From Euzebyales bacterium (GTDB lineage: Bacteria; Actinomycetota; Nitriliruptoria; Euzebyales; JAHELV01), in contig DASUUK010000024.1 of NCBI GenBank assembly GCA_036374135.1, positions 143,305 through 207,304 on the forward strand: 64,000 bases of DNA, read 5' to 3'. The translations under genes were made by a program, and so were the position numbers. Of the stretch, positions 1 to 9,638 are shown one piece after another (position 1 is the stretch's first letter; every line of letters begins with the position of its first letter). The notes under the pieces are model-generated. The model ran no database searches and was not told where the DNA came from. It saw only the letters and a program-made list of their open reading frames with translations.

Positions 1-256
1 TCGTGACGTCGAGGTAGCGGTCCGCCATCTGGCGGAACGCCTCGGTCAGGGGCGGCACGACCGATGAGATCACGACACCGGAGACGCTGCGCGTCAACGA
101 CAGGCCCATCAACGTCAGCAGTCCCTGCAGCTGCAACGCCAGCTCGTCAGCCGTGCGGTGCCGCTGCGTCGACACCCGCCAGTGCCGCAGCAGTTCGGTG
201 CGGTCGTACACACCGACCACCGTCTGCGAGTTGCCGATGTCCATCGCCAGCAGCAT
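1..256 (-). CDS. coaX: Type III pantothenate kinase, N-terminal part (runs off left edge)
   Basis: The enzyme phosphorylates pantothenate in the first step of CoA synthesis, in the cytosol. The visible 85 residues begin MLLAMDIGNSQTVVGVYD, the DxGN(S/T) phosphate-binding start of the CoaX ASKHA fold, and later contain VISSVVPPLTEAF, also typical of CoaX. The ATG at 256 follows directly on the panC stop at 257-259, so the two are co-transcribed. The C-terminal two thirds lie outside the window. Mycobacteria have panD between panC and coaX; here there is no room for it. The family call is secure; activity cannot be judged from this fragment. Confidence 0.9.
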   Translation of the reverse strand, partial: MLLAMDIGNSQTVVGVYDRTELLRHWRVSTQRHRTADELALQLQGLLTLMGLSLTRSVSGVVISSVVPPLTEAFRQMADRYLDVT

Positions 257-1255
257 CTACGCCCCCTCGATTGGGCCGTCGTGCGTCGCACGGTCACCGG
301 CTGACGGGCGTCCTTCACGCGAACGCCCTCGGGAGACATTCCCTGGGCCGTTGTGAGTCGCGCCGCCACACCCGCCGTCCACGTGCTCGACGGATGCAGC
401 ATGCACACCACGGTCATCCACCGCCTCTCCCGGCGCGAGGAGCAAGTTGTCGATCAGCCGCGTCCCGCCGACGCGCGCCGCGACCAGCGCCCGTGCGGCG
501 TCGTGGCCGGGACCCGACAGCGGCTCGAGGGTGTCGGGGTCGACGACCTCGGCGTAGTCCACCGCGATGCCGTCGCCGTCGCGCAGTGCCCCCCACAGTG
601 CGGCACGAGCGGCGTCGGCATCGCCGCTCCACGCCGCGGCCGCGCCCCGCAGGGCCTGTGAGAGGCGGAGCGCACGCGTCCGCTCGTCGGCCGTCAGGTG
701 CACGTTGCGGCTCGACAGCGCCAGACCGTCGCCGTCGCGGACGGTCGGCAGTCCGACGACGTCCACCGGCACGTTCAGATCGGCCACCATCCGGCGGATG
801 GTGGCGAGCTGCTGGTAGTCCTTCTCACCGAAGAACGCCAGGTGCGGGCCGACCGCGTTGAACAGCTTGACGACGACCGTCGTGACCCCCGCGAAGTGAC
901 CCGGCCGGAAGGCACCCTCGTACCGGTCGGTGAGGCCCGTGACCTTGACGGAGGTCGCGAGATCGTCCGTGAACGCCTCCGCGTCCGGAGCGAACACGGC
1001 GTCGACACCCGCGGCCCGCAGCTCGTCGAGGTCGCCTGTCAGGTCACGTGGGTACGTGGCCAGGTCCTTCGCGTCGCCGAACTGGAGTGGGTTGACGAAG
1101 ACGCTGACGACCACCGTCGGGCACCGCGTCCGGGCGGCCGAGACCAGTGACAGATGACCGGCGTGCAACGCACCCATGGTGGGCACGAGCCCGACCGGAC
1201 CGTCGGCGGCCGCGCGCCAGCGGCGCAGGTCGACGATGGTGTTGGCGACGAGCAT
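257..1255 (-). CDS. panC: Pantothenate synthetase (pantoate--beta-alanine ligase)
   Basis: The enzyme condenses pantoate and beta-alanine with ATP to give pantothenate. The N-terminus holds VPTMGALHAGH (residues 24-34), whose HAGH is the HIGH-like nucleotide-binding motif. Further in are FVNPLQF, GEKDYQQL and LSSRNVHL, all diagnostic for PanC. At 332 residues it is longer than usual because of a poorly conserved tail after LIDNLLL. The ATG at 1255 lies two bases after the TGA of the upstream DUF2520 gene; a GTG at 1261 overlapping that stop is the alternative start. It is followed without a gap by coaX, so two CoA-pathway genes are coupled. Confidence 0.95.
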   Translation of the reverse strand: MLVANTIVDLRRWRAAADGPVGLVPTMGALHAGHLSLVSAARTRCPTVVVSVFVNPLQFGDAKDLATYPRDLTGDLDELRAAGVDAVFAPDAEAFTDDLATSVKVTGLTDRYEGAFRPGHFAGVTTVVVKLFNAVGPHLAFFGEKDYQQLATIRRMVADLNVPVDVVGLPTVRDGDGLALSSRNVHLTADERTRALRLSQALRGAAAAWSGDADAARAALWGALRDGDGIAVDYAEVVDPDTLEPLSGPGHDAARALVAARVGGTRLIDNLLLAPGEAVDDRGVHAASVEHVDGGCGGATHNGPGNVSRGRSREGRPSAGDRATHDGPIEGA

Positions 1256-1257
1256 GC

Positions 1258-2202
1258 TCACTCCGGGTCGAGGATCTCGGTGATCACACGGGCGCGCGCC
1301 TCGTCGAGCCCGGCCCGTCGAGCGTAGGACAACGCGAGCCGCGCCAGCGCACGGTAGGCCGGCACGGCCTCCGGCATCGTCGCGCGCAGATCGGCCAGGT
1401 GCGCGTCGACCGTGCCACCGTCGCCGCGGCGCACCGGTCCGGTCAACGCCGCGGCACCGTGGGCTGCGGCGTTCAGGGCCGAGGCACGCACGAGCGGTGT
1501 CAGGAAGCGCTCGGGGTCGGTGACCCCGACCGACAGCAGCAGGTCCCGCGCGAGCGCGACCACCGCGCTGGTCCCGTTCGAGCCGACAGCCAGCGCCGCG
1601 TGGTAGCGCACGCGGTCGACGTCGCGCACGTCGACCGGCACACCGCCGACGGTCGCCACCAGGTCGTGGGCCCACCCACGATCCGCCTCGGCGGCCGTCA
1701 CAGCCCAGGCCGTGCCCGGCAGCGCGGCGCGTCCCGCCTCGGGCGTGGGGAAGGTCTGGGCGGGATGACAGGCTGCGACATGCGCCCCGGCGAGCGCGAC
1801 GGGGCGCAGCACCCGCAGCCCGTGCCGACCCGAGGTGTGCAGCCAGCGTCCGCCCGGCCGGACCACGTCCGCGGCAGCCAGTCCGCGCAGCACATCCACC
1901 AGTGCGTCGTCGCCGACGGTGACCAGCACGATGTCGGCCGTCGCGGGAACCTCCGTCGCCGGCACGACGCGGGCCGTCGGGACCGCCGCGGCGAACCGCT
2001 CCAGACCCGCCGACAGCGGAGCGCGTCCCGTCCGGCCGGCGACCGCCACGACACGGTGCCCGGCGTCGACCAGCGCCAACGCGAGTGCGGTACCGACCCG
2101 GCCGGGACCGATGACGCCGACGGTCGCCCCCGACACCCGGCCCGGCGCGTCCGGCGCCGCCGCTCCGGTCGACACGTCCGGTCGTGGGCTCCCGGCCGTC
2201 AC
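1258..2202 (-). CDS. Rossmann-fold/DUF2520 protein (ketopantoate-reductase-like)
   Basis: A 314-residue two-domain protein. The N-terminus has GVIGPGRVGTAL (29-40), an NAD(P)-binding glycine motif, followed by a Rossmann domain. The C-terminal half is the helical DUF2520 domain (from about residue 160, including YHAALAVGSNGT). The fold class is that of 6-phosphogluconate dehydrogenase and ketopantoate reductase. The GTG at 2202 overlaps the folK stop by four bases (GTGA), which fixes the start; the longer upstream frame is antisense-like arginine-rich sequence. Its place between folK and panC matches Rv3603c in Mycobacterium. A redox role in pantoate supply is plausible from context but unproven. 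Confidence 0.8.
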   Translation of the reverse strand: MTAGSPRPDVSTGAAAPDAPGRVSGATVGVIGPGRVGTALALALVDAGHRVVAVAGRTGRAPLSAGLERFAAAVPTARVVPATEVPATADIVLVTVGDDALVDVLRGLAAADVVRPGGRWLHTSGRHGLRVLRPVALAGAHVAACHPAQTFPTPEAGRAALPGTAWAVTAAEADRGWAHDLVATVGGVPVDVRDVDRVRYHAALAVGSNGTSAVVALARDLLLSVGVTDPERFLTPLVRASALNAAAHGAAALTGPVRRGDGGTVDAHLADLRATMPEAVPAYRALARLALSYARRAGLDEARARVITEILDPE

Positions 2203-2795
2203 GGAGTGACCACCTGCCGACCGACCATCGTGACGTCGTTGATCGGCGCGAGGCCGGCCAGCAGGCGGACCAGTGACCGGCCGTCCGGCAGCACTGCGCC
2301 GGGTGCGACTTCGATCAGCGGCACGAGCGCGAACGGCCGCTCGACCAGGCGCGGGTGGGGGACGGTCAGGCGCCGCGTCGCGAGGACCCTGTCGTCGTAG
2401 AGCAGGATGTCGACGTCGAGCGTCCGCGGTCCCCACCGGACGTCGCGTACGCGGCCGGCCTGCCGTTCGACGCGTTGACACGCACGCAGCAGGCCGCGGG
2501 CCGACCGCGTGGTGGCAACCCGCACGGCCATGTTCAGGAAGTCGTCCTGCGCCGGGCCGCCGACCGGCGCGGTCTCGTACACCGCCGACACCTCGTCGAC
2601 ACGCAGGCCACGCGCGGCGTGCAGCCGGTCGACGGCACCCTGCAGGTTGCTGAGGCGGTCACCCATGTTGCTGCCGAGACCGAGGAATGCGAACACCTCC
2701 TGCCCCGGCGGTACCCACGCCTCAGCCACGACGGGCGCTGCCGGGCTGCCGGCGGTCACGCGTGGTCTGTCGAGGATCCGGGCTGGGACCGGCAC
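2199..2795 (-). CDS. folK: 6-hydroxymethyl-7,8-dihydropterin pyrophosphokinase
   Basis: The enzyme transfers pyrophosphate from ATP to 6-hydroxymethyl-dihydropterin, just before dihydropteroate synthase in folate synthesis. Family landmarks are in order: LGLGSNMGDR, SAVYETAPVGGPAQDDFLN, and RWGPRTLDVDILLYDD, whose two Asp residues bind magnesium. Length is 198 residues, with about 35 extra at the N-terminus compared with the usual 160. The GTG at 2795 lies nine bases after the folB stop. A later start nearer the conserved FLGLGSN would also be possible. It overlaps the DUF2520 gene by four bases. Confidence 0.93.
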   Translation of the reverse strand: MPVPARILDRPRVTAGSPAAPVVAEAWVPPGQEVFAFLGLGSNMGDRLSNLQGAVDRLHAARGLRVDEVSAVYETAPVGGPAQDDFLNMAVRVATTRSARGLLRACQRVERQAGRVRDVRWGPRTLDVDILLYDDRVLATRRLTVPHPRLVERPFALVPLIEVAPGAVLPDGRSLVRLLAGLAPINDVTMVGRQVVTP

Positions 2796-2804
2796 GGTGC
2801 ACGC

Positions 2805-3236
2805 TCACCGGATGTGGACCGGGCGGACGCGGACGACGGTGACCGCGACCGCGTCGAGCTCCTCACCGAAGTCGAGCTCCGGCTTGGTGATGCACACCCG
2901 CACCGCCGCGACACGGCGCATGGTCAGCAGGTCATCGGCGATGTGCGCTCCCAACGCCTCGCTGAGGTTGAACCGCGTGGAGCGCACGAGGTCCGCGACC
3001 CGCTCGACGAGCATCGCGTAGTCGATCGTGTCGTCGAGGCTGTCGGTACGCGCCGCGATCTGCGAGTCGACGTCCAATGCGACGTCGAGCACGAAGGTCT
3101 GACCGGTGAGCTGCTCGTGGTCGTGGACCCCGTGGTGCCCATGGACCCGCAGCCCGCGGATCTCGATCGTGTCGGTCGGCTTGGCGATGCGTCGGTCATC
3201 GACGAGGCGGCGCTCGGACCGTCCGATGTCGCTCAT
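2805..3236 (-). CDS. folB: Dihydroneopterin aldolase
   Basis: The enzyme cleaves 7,8-dihydroneopterin to 6-hydroxymethyl-dihydropterin and glycolaldehyde. The 143-residue protein has IRGLRVHGHHGVHDHEQ (26-42) with the conserved Glu, DTIDYAMLVE with the active-site Tyr, and CITKPELDF with the conserved Lys. The ATG at 3236 (MSDIGRS) was preferred; upstream codons to 3293 stay open but are not conserved. It sits between folP and folK, the usual order in actinobacterial folate operons. The 97 bases separating it from folP are the largest gap in this part of the operon. Confidence 0.92.
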   Translation of the reverse strand: MSDIGRSERRLVDDRRIAKPTDTIEIRGLRVHGHHGVHDHEQLTGQTFVLDVALDVDSQIAARTDSLDDTIDYAMLVERVADLVRSTRFNLSEALGAHIADDLLTMRRVAAVRVCITKPELDFGEELDAVAVTVVRVRPVHIR

Positions 3237-3333
3237 GGTCGATGCCTCGTGGGAGATCTGGCACCCGCCGGCGACGGGCGCGGTGAAGCGCAACCTACCG
3301 CCGATCGGGGACAGGCTGCATCCCGGCGGCCCA

Positions 3334-4446
3334 TCACGCCGGCGACGCCTCCATGACGGCCGCGGTCACCTCGAGCGCGCGACGCGTCTGCGCCACGTCG
3401 TGCACGCGCACGATGCTGGCACCGGCGACTGCGGCGAGCACGGCGGAGGCCAGGCTGCCCTCCAGCCGATCGTCGGGCGTGGCGCCCGTCAGGGTGCCGA
3501 TGAAGGTCTTGCGTGACGCGCCGACCAGCACCGGTCGTGCCATGCCACGGAACTGCCGCAGTTCTCGCAACAGCGCCAGGTTGTGGTCGAGATCCTTCGC
3601 GAACCCGATCCCCGGATCAACGATCACCCGTTCGCGTGCGATGCCGAACGTCTCGAGCCGATCAAGGCCTGCCGCGAGGAACTCGTAGGTCTCGGCCACG
3701 ACGTCGTCGTACGCCGTGTGGCGCTGCATGTCCGCCGGGGTCGCGCGCGTGTGCATCAGCACATACGCGACGTCGGACGCGGCGACCACCTCCAGCAGTT
3801 CGGGGTAGCGCGCACCCGACACGTCGTTGACGATGCGTGCCCCTGCGGCGATCGCCTCCTCCGCGACCTCGGCCTTGACGGTGTCGATGCTGACGGTCAT
3901 CCCTCGCTCGACGCACGCCGTGACGACCGGAAGTGCCCGCGCGAGTTCGTCGTCCACCGCTACATGCGCCGCGCCGGGCCGGCTTGACTCGCCGCCGATG
4001 TCGATGACGCTCGCGCCCTCGTCGTGCAGCCGTTCGGCGTCGGCGATCGCCCGCTCGGGATGGCCGTCCGGATACAGCGCCCCGCCGTCCGAGAACGAGT
4101 CGGGCGTCACGTTCACGATGCCCATGATCGCGCAACGCGGCCCCAGCGGTACGGCCCGCGATCCCGCGACGACCTGCGGGCTGGGATCCAGCCACGCGTT
4201 CACCGCCTCGAGGGCGTGCTCACGCAGCCGCTCGGCGCTGGGGCGGTCCATGCTGCGGCCAGCGGCCCGCACCAGCGCGACGACGGTAGTGGTCGCGTGC
4301 AGCCGATCGCCGATGCGCTCGACCGTCGCCCCCGACGACGCCCACGTCGTCCTCAGGCCATCCGGATCGTCGATGCCGGACACGACCAGCCGGACCTGCG
4401 CCTCGCTGCCCAGCGACGCGTCGACGATGCGCACCAGCGGCGTCAC
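3334..4446 (-). CDS. folP: Dihydropteroate synthase with N-terminal extension
   Basis: The enzyme joins p-aminobenzoate to hydroxymethyl-dihydropterin diphosphate and is the sulfonamide target. The catalytic TIM barrel starts near residue 105 with IMGIVNVTPDSFSDGG and continues through IDIGGESSRPGA, IVNDVSG and LVGASRKTFIG, all DHPS signatures. The first 100 residues are an extra domain not found in the roughly 280-residue standard enzyme. The GTG at 4446 is preceded by GAGAGGGGAGATCC, a good ribosome site, and gives 370 residues. A TACCGT -10-like element on the minus strand (about 4474-4479) suggests an internal promoter. The role of the extension is unknown. Confidence 0.93.
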   Translation of the reverse strand: MTPLVRIVDASLGSEAQVRLVVSGIDDPDGLRTTWASSGATVERIGDRLHATTTVVALVRAAGRSMDRPSAERLREHALEAVNAWLDPSPQVVAGSRAVPLGPRCAIMGIVNVTPDSFSDGGALYPDGHPERAIADAERLHDEGASVIDIGGESSRPGAAHVAVDDELARALPVVTACVERGMTVSIDTVKAEVAEEAIAAGARIVNDVSGARYPELLEVVAASDVAYVLMHTRATPADMQRHTAYDDVVAETYEFLAAGLDRLETFGIARERVIVDPGIGFAKDLDHNLALLRELRQFRGMARPVLVGASRKTFIGTLTGATPDDRLEGSLASAVLAAVAGASIVRVHDVAQTRRALEVTAAVMEASPA

Positions 4447-4516
4447 GGATCTCCCCTCTCGTGCCACGCGCCGACGCACGGTACCCCACCGTCCCAGCCG
4501 CACGCCGCACCACGGA

Positions 4517-4532
4517 TCGTCCGCGCGGACGA
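4517..4532 (-). promoter_or_regulatory. 16-bp perfect palindrome between folE and folP
   Basis: TCGTCCGCGCGGACGA reads the same on both strands. It lies in the 96-base gap between folE and folP, upstream of the folP ribosome site. No T-run follows, so it is not a classic intrinsic terminator. It could be an operator, an RNA processing hairpin or chance in GC-rich DNA. Confidence 0.3.
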
Positions 4533-4542
4533 CCGGGAACGG

Positions 4543-5208
4543 CTAGGCCGGACGGAACCGGGCACCCATCGCCAGCGCCATCGCCTCGGCGCGCGTGGCC
4601 GGGTTGTCGCGGATGATGCCACGCACGGCGCTGGTGACGGTCACCGATCCGGGCTTGCGCACACCGCGCATCGTCATGCACAGGTGTTCGGCCTCGATGA
4701 CGACCACGACGCCCCGGGGCTCGAGCGCCGCGACGATCGCCTCGGCGATGTGGTTGGTCATGCGCTCCTGCATGTTGGGACGTCGTGCCACGACGTCGAC
4801 CAGACGGGCCAGCTTCGACAAGCCGGTCACCTGACCGCCCTCGTTCGGGATGTAACCGACGTGTGCCCGACCGACGAATGGCACGAGGTGGTGCTCGCAC
4901 ACGCTGGCCAACGCGATGTCGCGCACGAGCACCAGCTCACCGTGACCGGCATCGAAGACCTTGTCGATCACCGTCGACGGCTCGACCATCAGACCGGCGA
5001 AGATCTCGTCGTACATGCGCGCGACCCGGCCGGGCGTGTCGACCACCCGCGGGTCGTCGGGGTCGATGCCGATGCCCTCCAACAGGAGCTTGACCCCAGC
5101 GCGGATCTTGTCGTGGTCGAAGCCGGCCGGCGGCGACGTGCCGTCGACCGCCGGGCGTACGGACGACGCCGGCGCCTCGCCGTCACGGAACACGTCGATG
5201 TCCGTCAA
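4543..5208 (-). CDS. folE: GTP cyclohydrolase I
   Basis: The enzyme opens the imidazole ring of GTP to give dihydroneopterin triphosphate, the first folate step. Zinc ligands are visible: C104 with H106-H107 in [11 protein letters not shown], and C177 in [20 protein letters not shown] and the terminal [13 protein letters not shown] are also typical. Length is 221 residues. The start is a TTG at 5208, 16 bases after the ftsH stop, preceded by a modest purine stretch (ACGAGACGACCGACGAA). No better in-frame start lies closer to the conserved region. Co-transcription with ftsH is likely. Confidence 0.94.
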   Translation of the reverse strand: MTDIDVFRDGEAPASSVRPAVDGTSPPAGFDHDKIRAGVKLLLEGIGIDPDDPRVVDTPGRVARMYDEIFAGLMVEPSTVIDKVFDAGHGELVLVRDIALASVCEHHLVPFVGRAHVGYIPNEGGQVTGLSKLARLVDVVARRPNMQERMTNHIAEAIVAALEPRGVVVVIEAEHLCMTMRGVRKPGSVTVTSAVRGIIRDNPATRAEAMALAMGARFRPA

Positions 5209-5224
5209 TTCGTCGGTCGTCTCG

Positions 5225-7174
<1,950 letters not shown>

Positions 7175-7290
7175 CGTGCCCTTCACCGGTCTCGTCGCCC
7201 CGGTCTCGTCCCACGAGCCCGGGCGGCGTTCCGCACCGGTGGCGCTCGCACCCCCGCCGCGTCGAGCGGGGTGACCATGGCTACCGCTTC

Positions 7291-7296
7291 ATCGTA
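7291..7296 (-). promoter_or_regulatory. Candidate -10 element for ftsH operon
   Basis: The minus strand reads TACGAT here, a good match to the TAnnnT -10 of high-GC actinobacterial sigma-A promoters. It lies 117 bases before the ftsH ATG, in the 176-base gap after hpt. No convincing -35 is seen. Confidence 0.3.
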
Positions 7297-7350
7297 GCAA
7301 GGTGCCTGGCGATCGGCCCACGGAAGATCGGCGCGGCGGATCGGCGCTCG

Positions 7351-7929
7351 TCACGACGAGTAGACGGTAGGCGCCAGCGTGGCGATGCAGTCGAGGTTGC
7401 GGTAGCGCTCGGCGTAGTCGAGCCCGTAACCGACGACGAAGACGTCGGGCACCTCGAACCCCTGGTAGCGGACCCGTAGCTCGGCCGGCGGCGACCCGGG
7501 CTTGGCCAGCAGCGCCACCACCTCCAGCGATCGCGGGCCGCGCGCCGCGAGGTTGCGCAGCAGGTACTTCAGCGTCAGGCCGGAATCGACGATGTCCTCG
7601 ACGACCAGCACGTGGTAGTCGGCGATGTCGCGCTCGAGGTCCTTGAGGATCCGCACGACGCCGGACGTCTTGGTCGCCGAGCCGTAGCTGGACACCGCCA
7701 TGAAGTCGACCTCGACGGGCAGGTCGACGTAGCGGGCAAGGTCTGCCATGACCATGAACGCGCCCTTGAGCACCCCGACGAGCAGCACGCGCTCGCCCGC
7801 GTAGTCGCGGGTGATCTCCGCGGCGAGCTCCCGCAGACGATCCTGGATCCGTTCCCGCGAGATCAGGACCTGCTCGATGTCGCCGGCGAACGCCGGTCCG
7901 ACCAGTTCGCCAGACGTCTCAGATGTCAT
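7351..7929 (-). CDS. hpt: Hypoxanthine phosphoribosyltransferase
   Basis: Purine salvage enzyme converting hypoxanthine or guanine plus PRPP to IMP or GMP. The PRPP loop VLVVEDIVDSGLTL (107-120) is intact, as are GVLKGAFMVMADL and VDFMAVSSYG. It ends with the family's LDYAERYRNLDCIATL. The ATG at 7929 (MTSETSG) is 32 bases after the tilS stop; the open frame upstream runs into tilS and is not coding. Length is 192 residues, normal for HPRT. The tilS-hpt-ftsH order is conserved from actinobacteria to firmicutes. Confidence 0.95.
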   Translation of the reverse strand: MTSETSGELVGPAFAGDIEQVLISRERIQDRLRELAAEITRDYAGERVLLVGVLKGAFMVMADLARYVDLPVEVDFMAVSSYGSATKTSGVVRILKDLERDIADYHVLVVEDIVDSGLTLKYLLRNLAARGPRSLEVVALLAKPGSPPAELRVRYQGFEVPDVFVVGYGLDYAERYRNLDCIATLAPTVYSS

Positions 7930-7961
7930 CGCACACGACCCGTTTCCACAGGAGCCATCCT

Positions 7962-9635
7962 TCAGGTGGGCTGGAGGACCGCGGTGGGCCCCACCCACAT
8001 CCTCATGCCCGCAGCCACCTGCCGGTCACACGCGCGTTGCGCGACCCCGGGGATCCAGAGCGGCTCGTCGTGCTCGTCGACGACGATCGGGACGAGGTCG
8101 CGGCACGCCCGCGGCACGTGCGCGTCGACCAGCAGATCCTGCAGCTTGCGGACGCCGGCGGGGCACCGGAGGCGGTCGCCGTCATGGCGCGTGCGGACCG
8201 TGAGATCGGCGCCACGCGCCAGCGCCGCGGTCACGTCGTCACCGAACACGGCCCACATCCGCGCACGCGGACCCGACCCCGGCGGCGACGGCGCGAGCTG
8301 CGCGGGGGGCGCCTCGTCGTCGACCTCTCCGACATGGACCGGCGGTGGTGGCCCGAGGTCGAGCTGCGCGGGGTCGGGTGCCGGCGCCATGGGCCAGGGC
8401 CACTCGACGTGGATGTCCAGGCCCAGCTGGTCCAGCTGCGTCGTTCCCGGGACCGTCAGCACCTGGCTGCGCAGCGGCTCGGCGTCGCCAGGTGCGAACC
8501 CGAGCCACCCTCCACCGCACGACACCAGCGCCGTCGTCGGCAGGTGCAGCGCCTCACCAGGCTCCAGTGCCATGATCCGGTCCACGGCCGCGGCGGACAG
8601 CACCCCCGCGCCGACGGCCGCGGCCGCCGTGCGCAGCACGCGCGTCGAGAGTGCGCGCGGGAGGCGGCGCAGCAGATCGAGGCGCACGGCGCGGGTGACG
8701 CCCCAGACCACGGTCAGCTGCCTGGCGTGCTGCTCGGCCAGCGCGTCCAGCGCGTCGGTGTCGATGCGCGCCAACTCGGCGACCCGGTTCAGGGCTCCGA
8801 CAGCATCCCCGGGACCGCCCGCCAGCCGTTCGAGCGTCGGCAGCACGTCGTGGCGGGCGCGCGCGCGGCGCTGATCGGGATCGCGGTTGGTGGGGTCGGC
8901 GACCGCCAGCAACCCCTCGCCGGCGATGAAGGCGGCCACGTCGGCGCGCCGGATGCGCAGCAATGGCCGCAGCACGCCGATCCCCCGGCGGCTGCGCAGC
9001 GGCCGCATGGCACCGACGCCGCGCAGGCCAGAACCGCGCACGAGGTTGAGCAGAACCGTCTCGGCCTGATCATCGGCGGTGTGGCCGATCGTCATCCAGC
9101 GCGCACCCACGGCGTCGGCGTGATCGAGCAGCGCACGGTAGCGCGCGGCCCGCGCCGCCGCCTCCGGGCCGCGCGAGCCCACCCGCACCTCCACATCGTG
9201 CTCGTGGTGGACCGCCTCGAGCGCCGCCGCGTGCGCCGCGGCCGCCGCGGCGTCGGCCGCATCGTCGCGGAGCCCGTGTCGCACGTGGACCAGATCGAGC
9301 CTCAGGTCGGGTCGGGCGATGCTCAGCAGGTGCGCCATGGCCGTGGAGTCCGGGCCACCCGACACGGCGACGACCACGGCGGCGCCGACCGGCACGGGCG
9401 CGCTGGTGCGAAGGACCTCCGCCACCAGCTCGTCACGCGACAGACCGGCCGGCAGCGCGCCGATCGATGGGGCATGCGTCCGCCCCGTCGCCGCCGGCGG
9501 CCCACCCTCGCCCGCAGCTGCATCGCCATCCCGGCTCTGCGCCCTGACCGCGACCGCCCGCCTCCCGCCACCCCCACCGTCCGGCCCGCCCGCGCTCGCC
9601 CGCGGGGCGCGGTCCGATCCGGGCGCCGAGCTCAT
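7962..9635 (-). CDS. tilS: tRNA(Ile)-lysidine synthase
   Basis: Essential enzyme that modifies C34 of the CAU-anticodon tRNA-Ile to lysidine, so that AUA is read correctly. The PP-loop SGGPDS is at residues 92-97. HVRHGLRDDAADAAA and IGHTADDQAETVLLNLVRG follow in the correct order. The C-terminal half holds the TilS substrate-binding domains. At 557 residues it is long, owing to about 70 Gly/Ala/Arg-rich residues at the N-terminus and a low-complexity Pro-rich insert near residues 415-450. The ATG at 9635 lies three bases after the upstream protease stop. Confidence 0.93.
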   Translation of the reverse strand: MSSAPGSDRAPRASAGGPDGGGGGRRAVAVRAQSRDGDAAAGEGGPPAATGRTHAPSIGALPAGLSRDELVAEVLRTSAPVPVGAAVVVAVSGGPDSTAMAHLLSIARPDLRLDLVHVRHGLRDDAADAAAAAAHAAALEAVHHEHDVEVRVGSRGPEAAARAARYRALLDHADAVGARWMTIGHTADDQAETVLLNLVRGSGLRGVGAMRPLRSRRGIGVLRPLLRIRRADVAAFIAGEGLLAVADPTNRDPDQRRARARHDVLPTLERLAGGPGDAVGALNRVAELARIDTDALDALAEQHARQLTVVWGVTRAVRLDLLRRLPRALSTRVLRTAAAAVGAGVLSAAAVDRIMALEPGEALHLPTTALVSCGGGWLGFAPGDAEPLRSQVLTVPGTTQLDQLGLDIHVEWPWPMAPAPDPAQLDLGPPPPVHVGEVDDEAPPAQLAPSPPGSGPRARMWAVFGDDVTAALARGADLTVRTRHDGDRLRCPAGVRKLQDLLVDAHVPRACRDLVPIVVDEHDEPLWIPGVAQRACDRQVAAGMRMWVGPTAVLQPT

Positions 9636-9638
9636 GGG

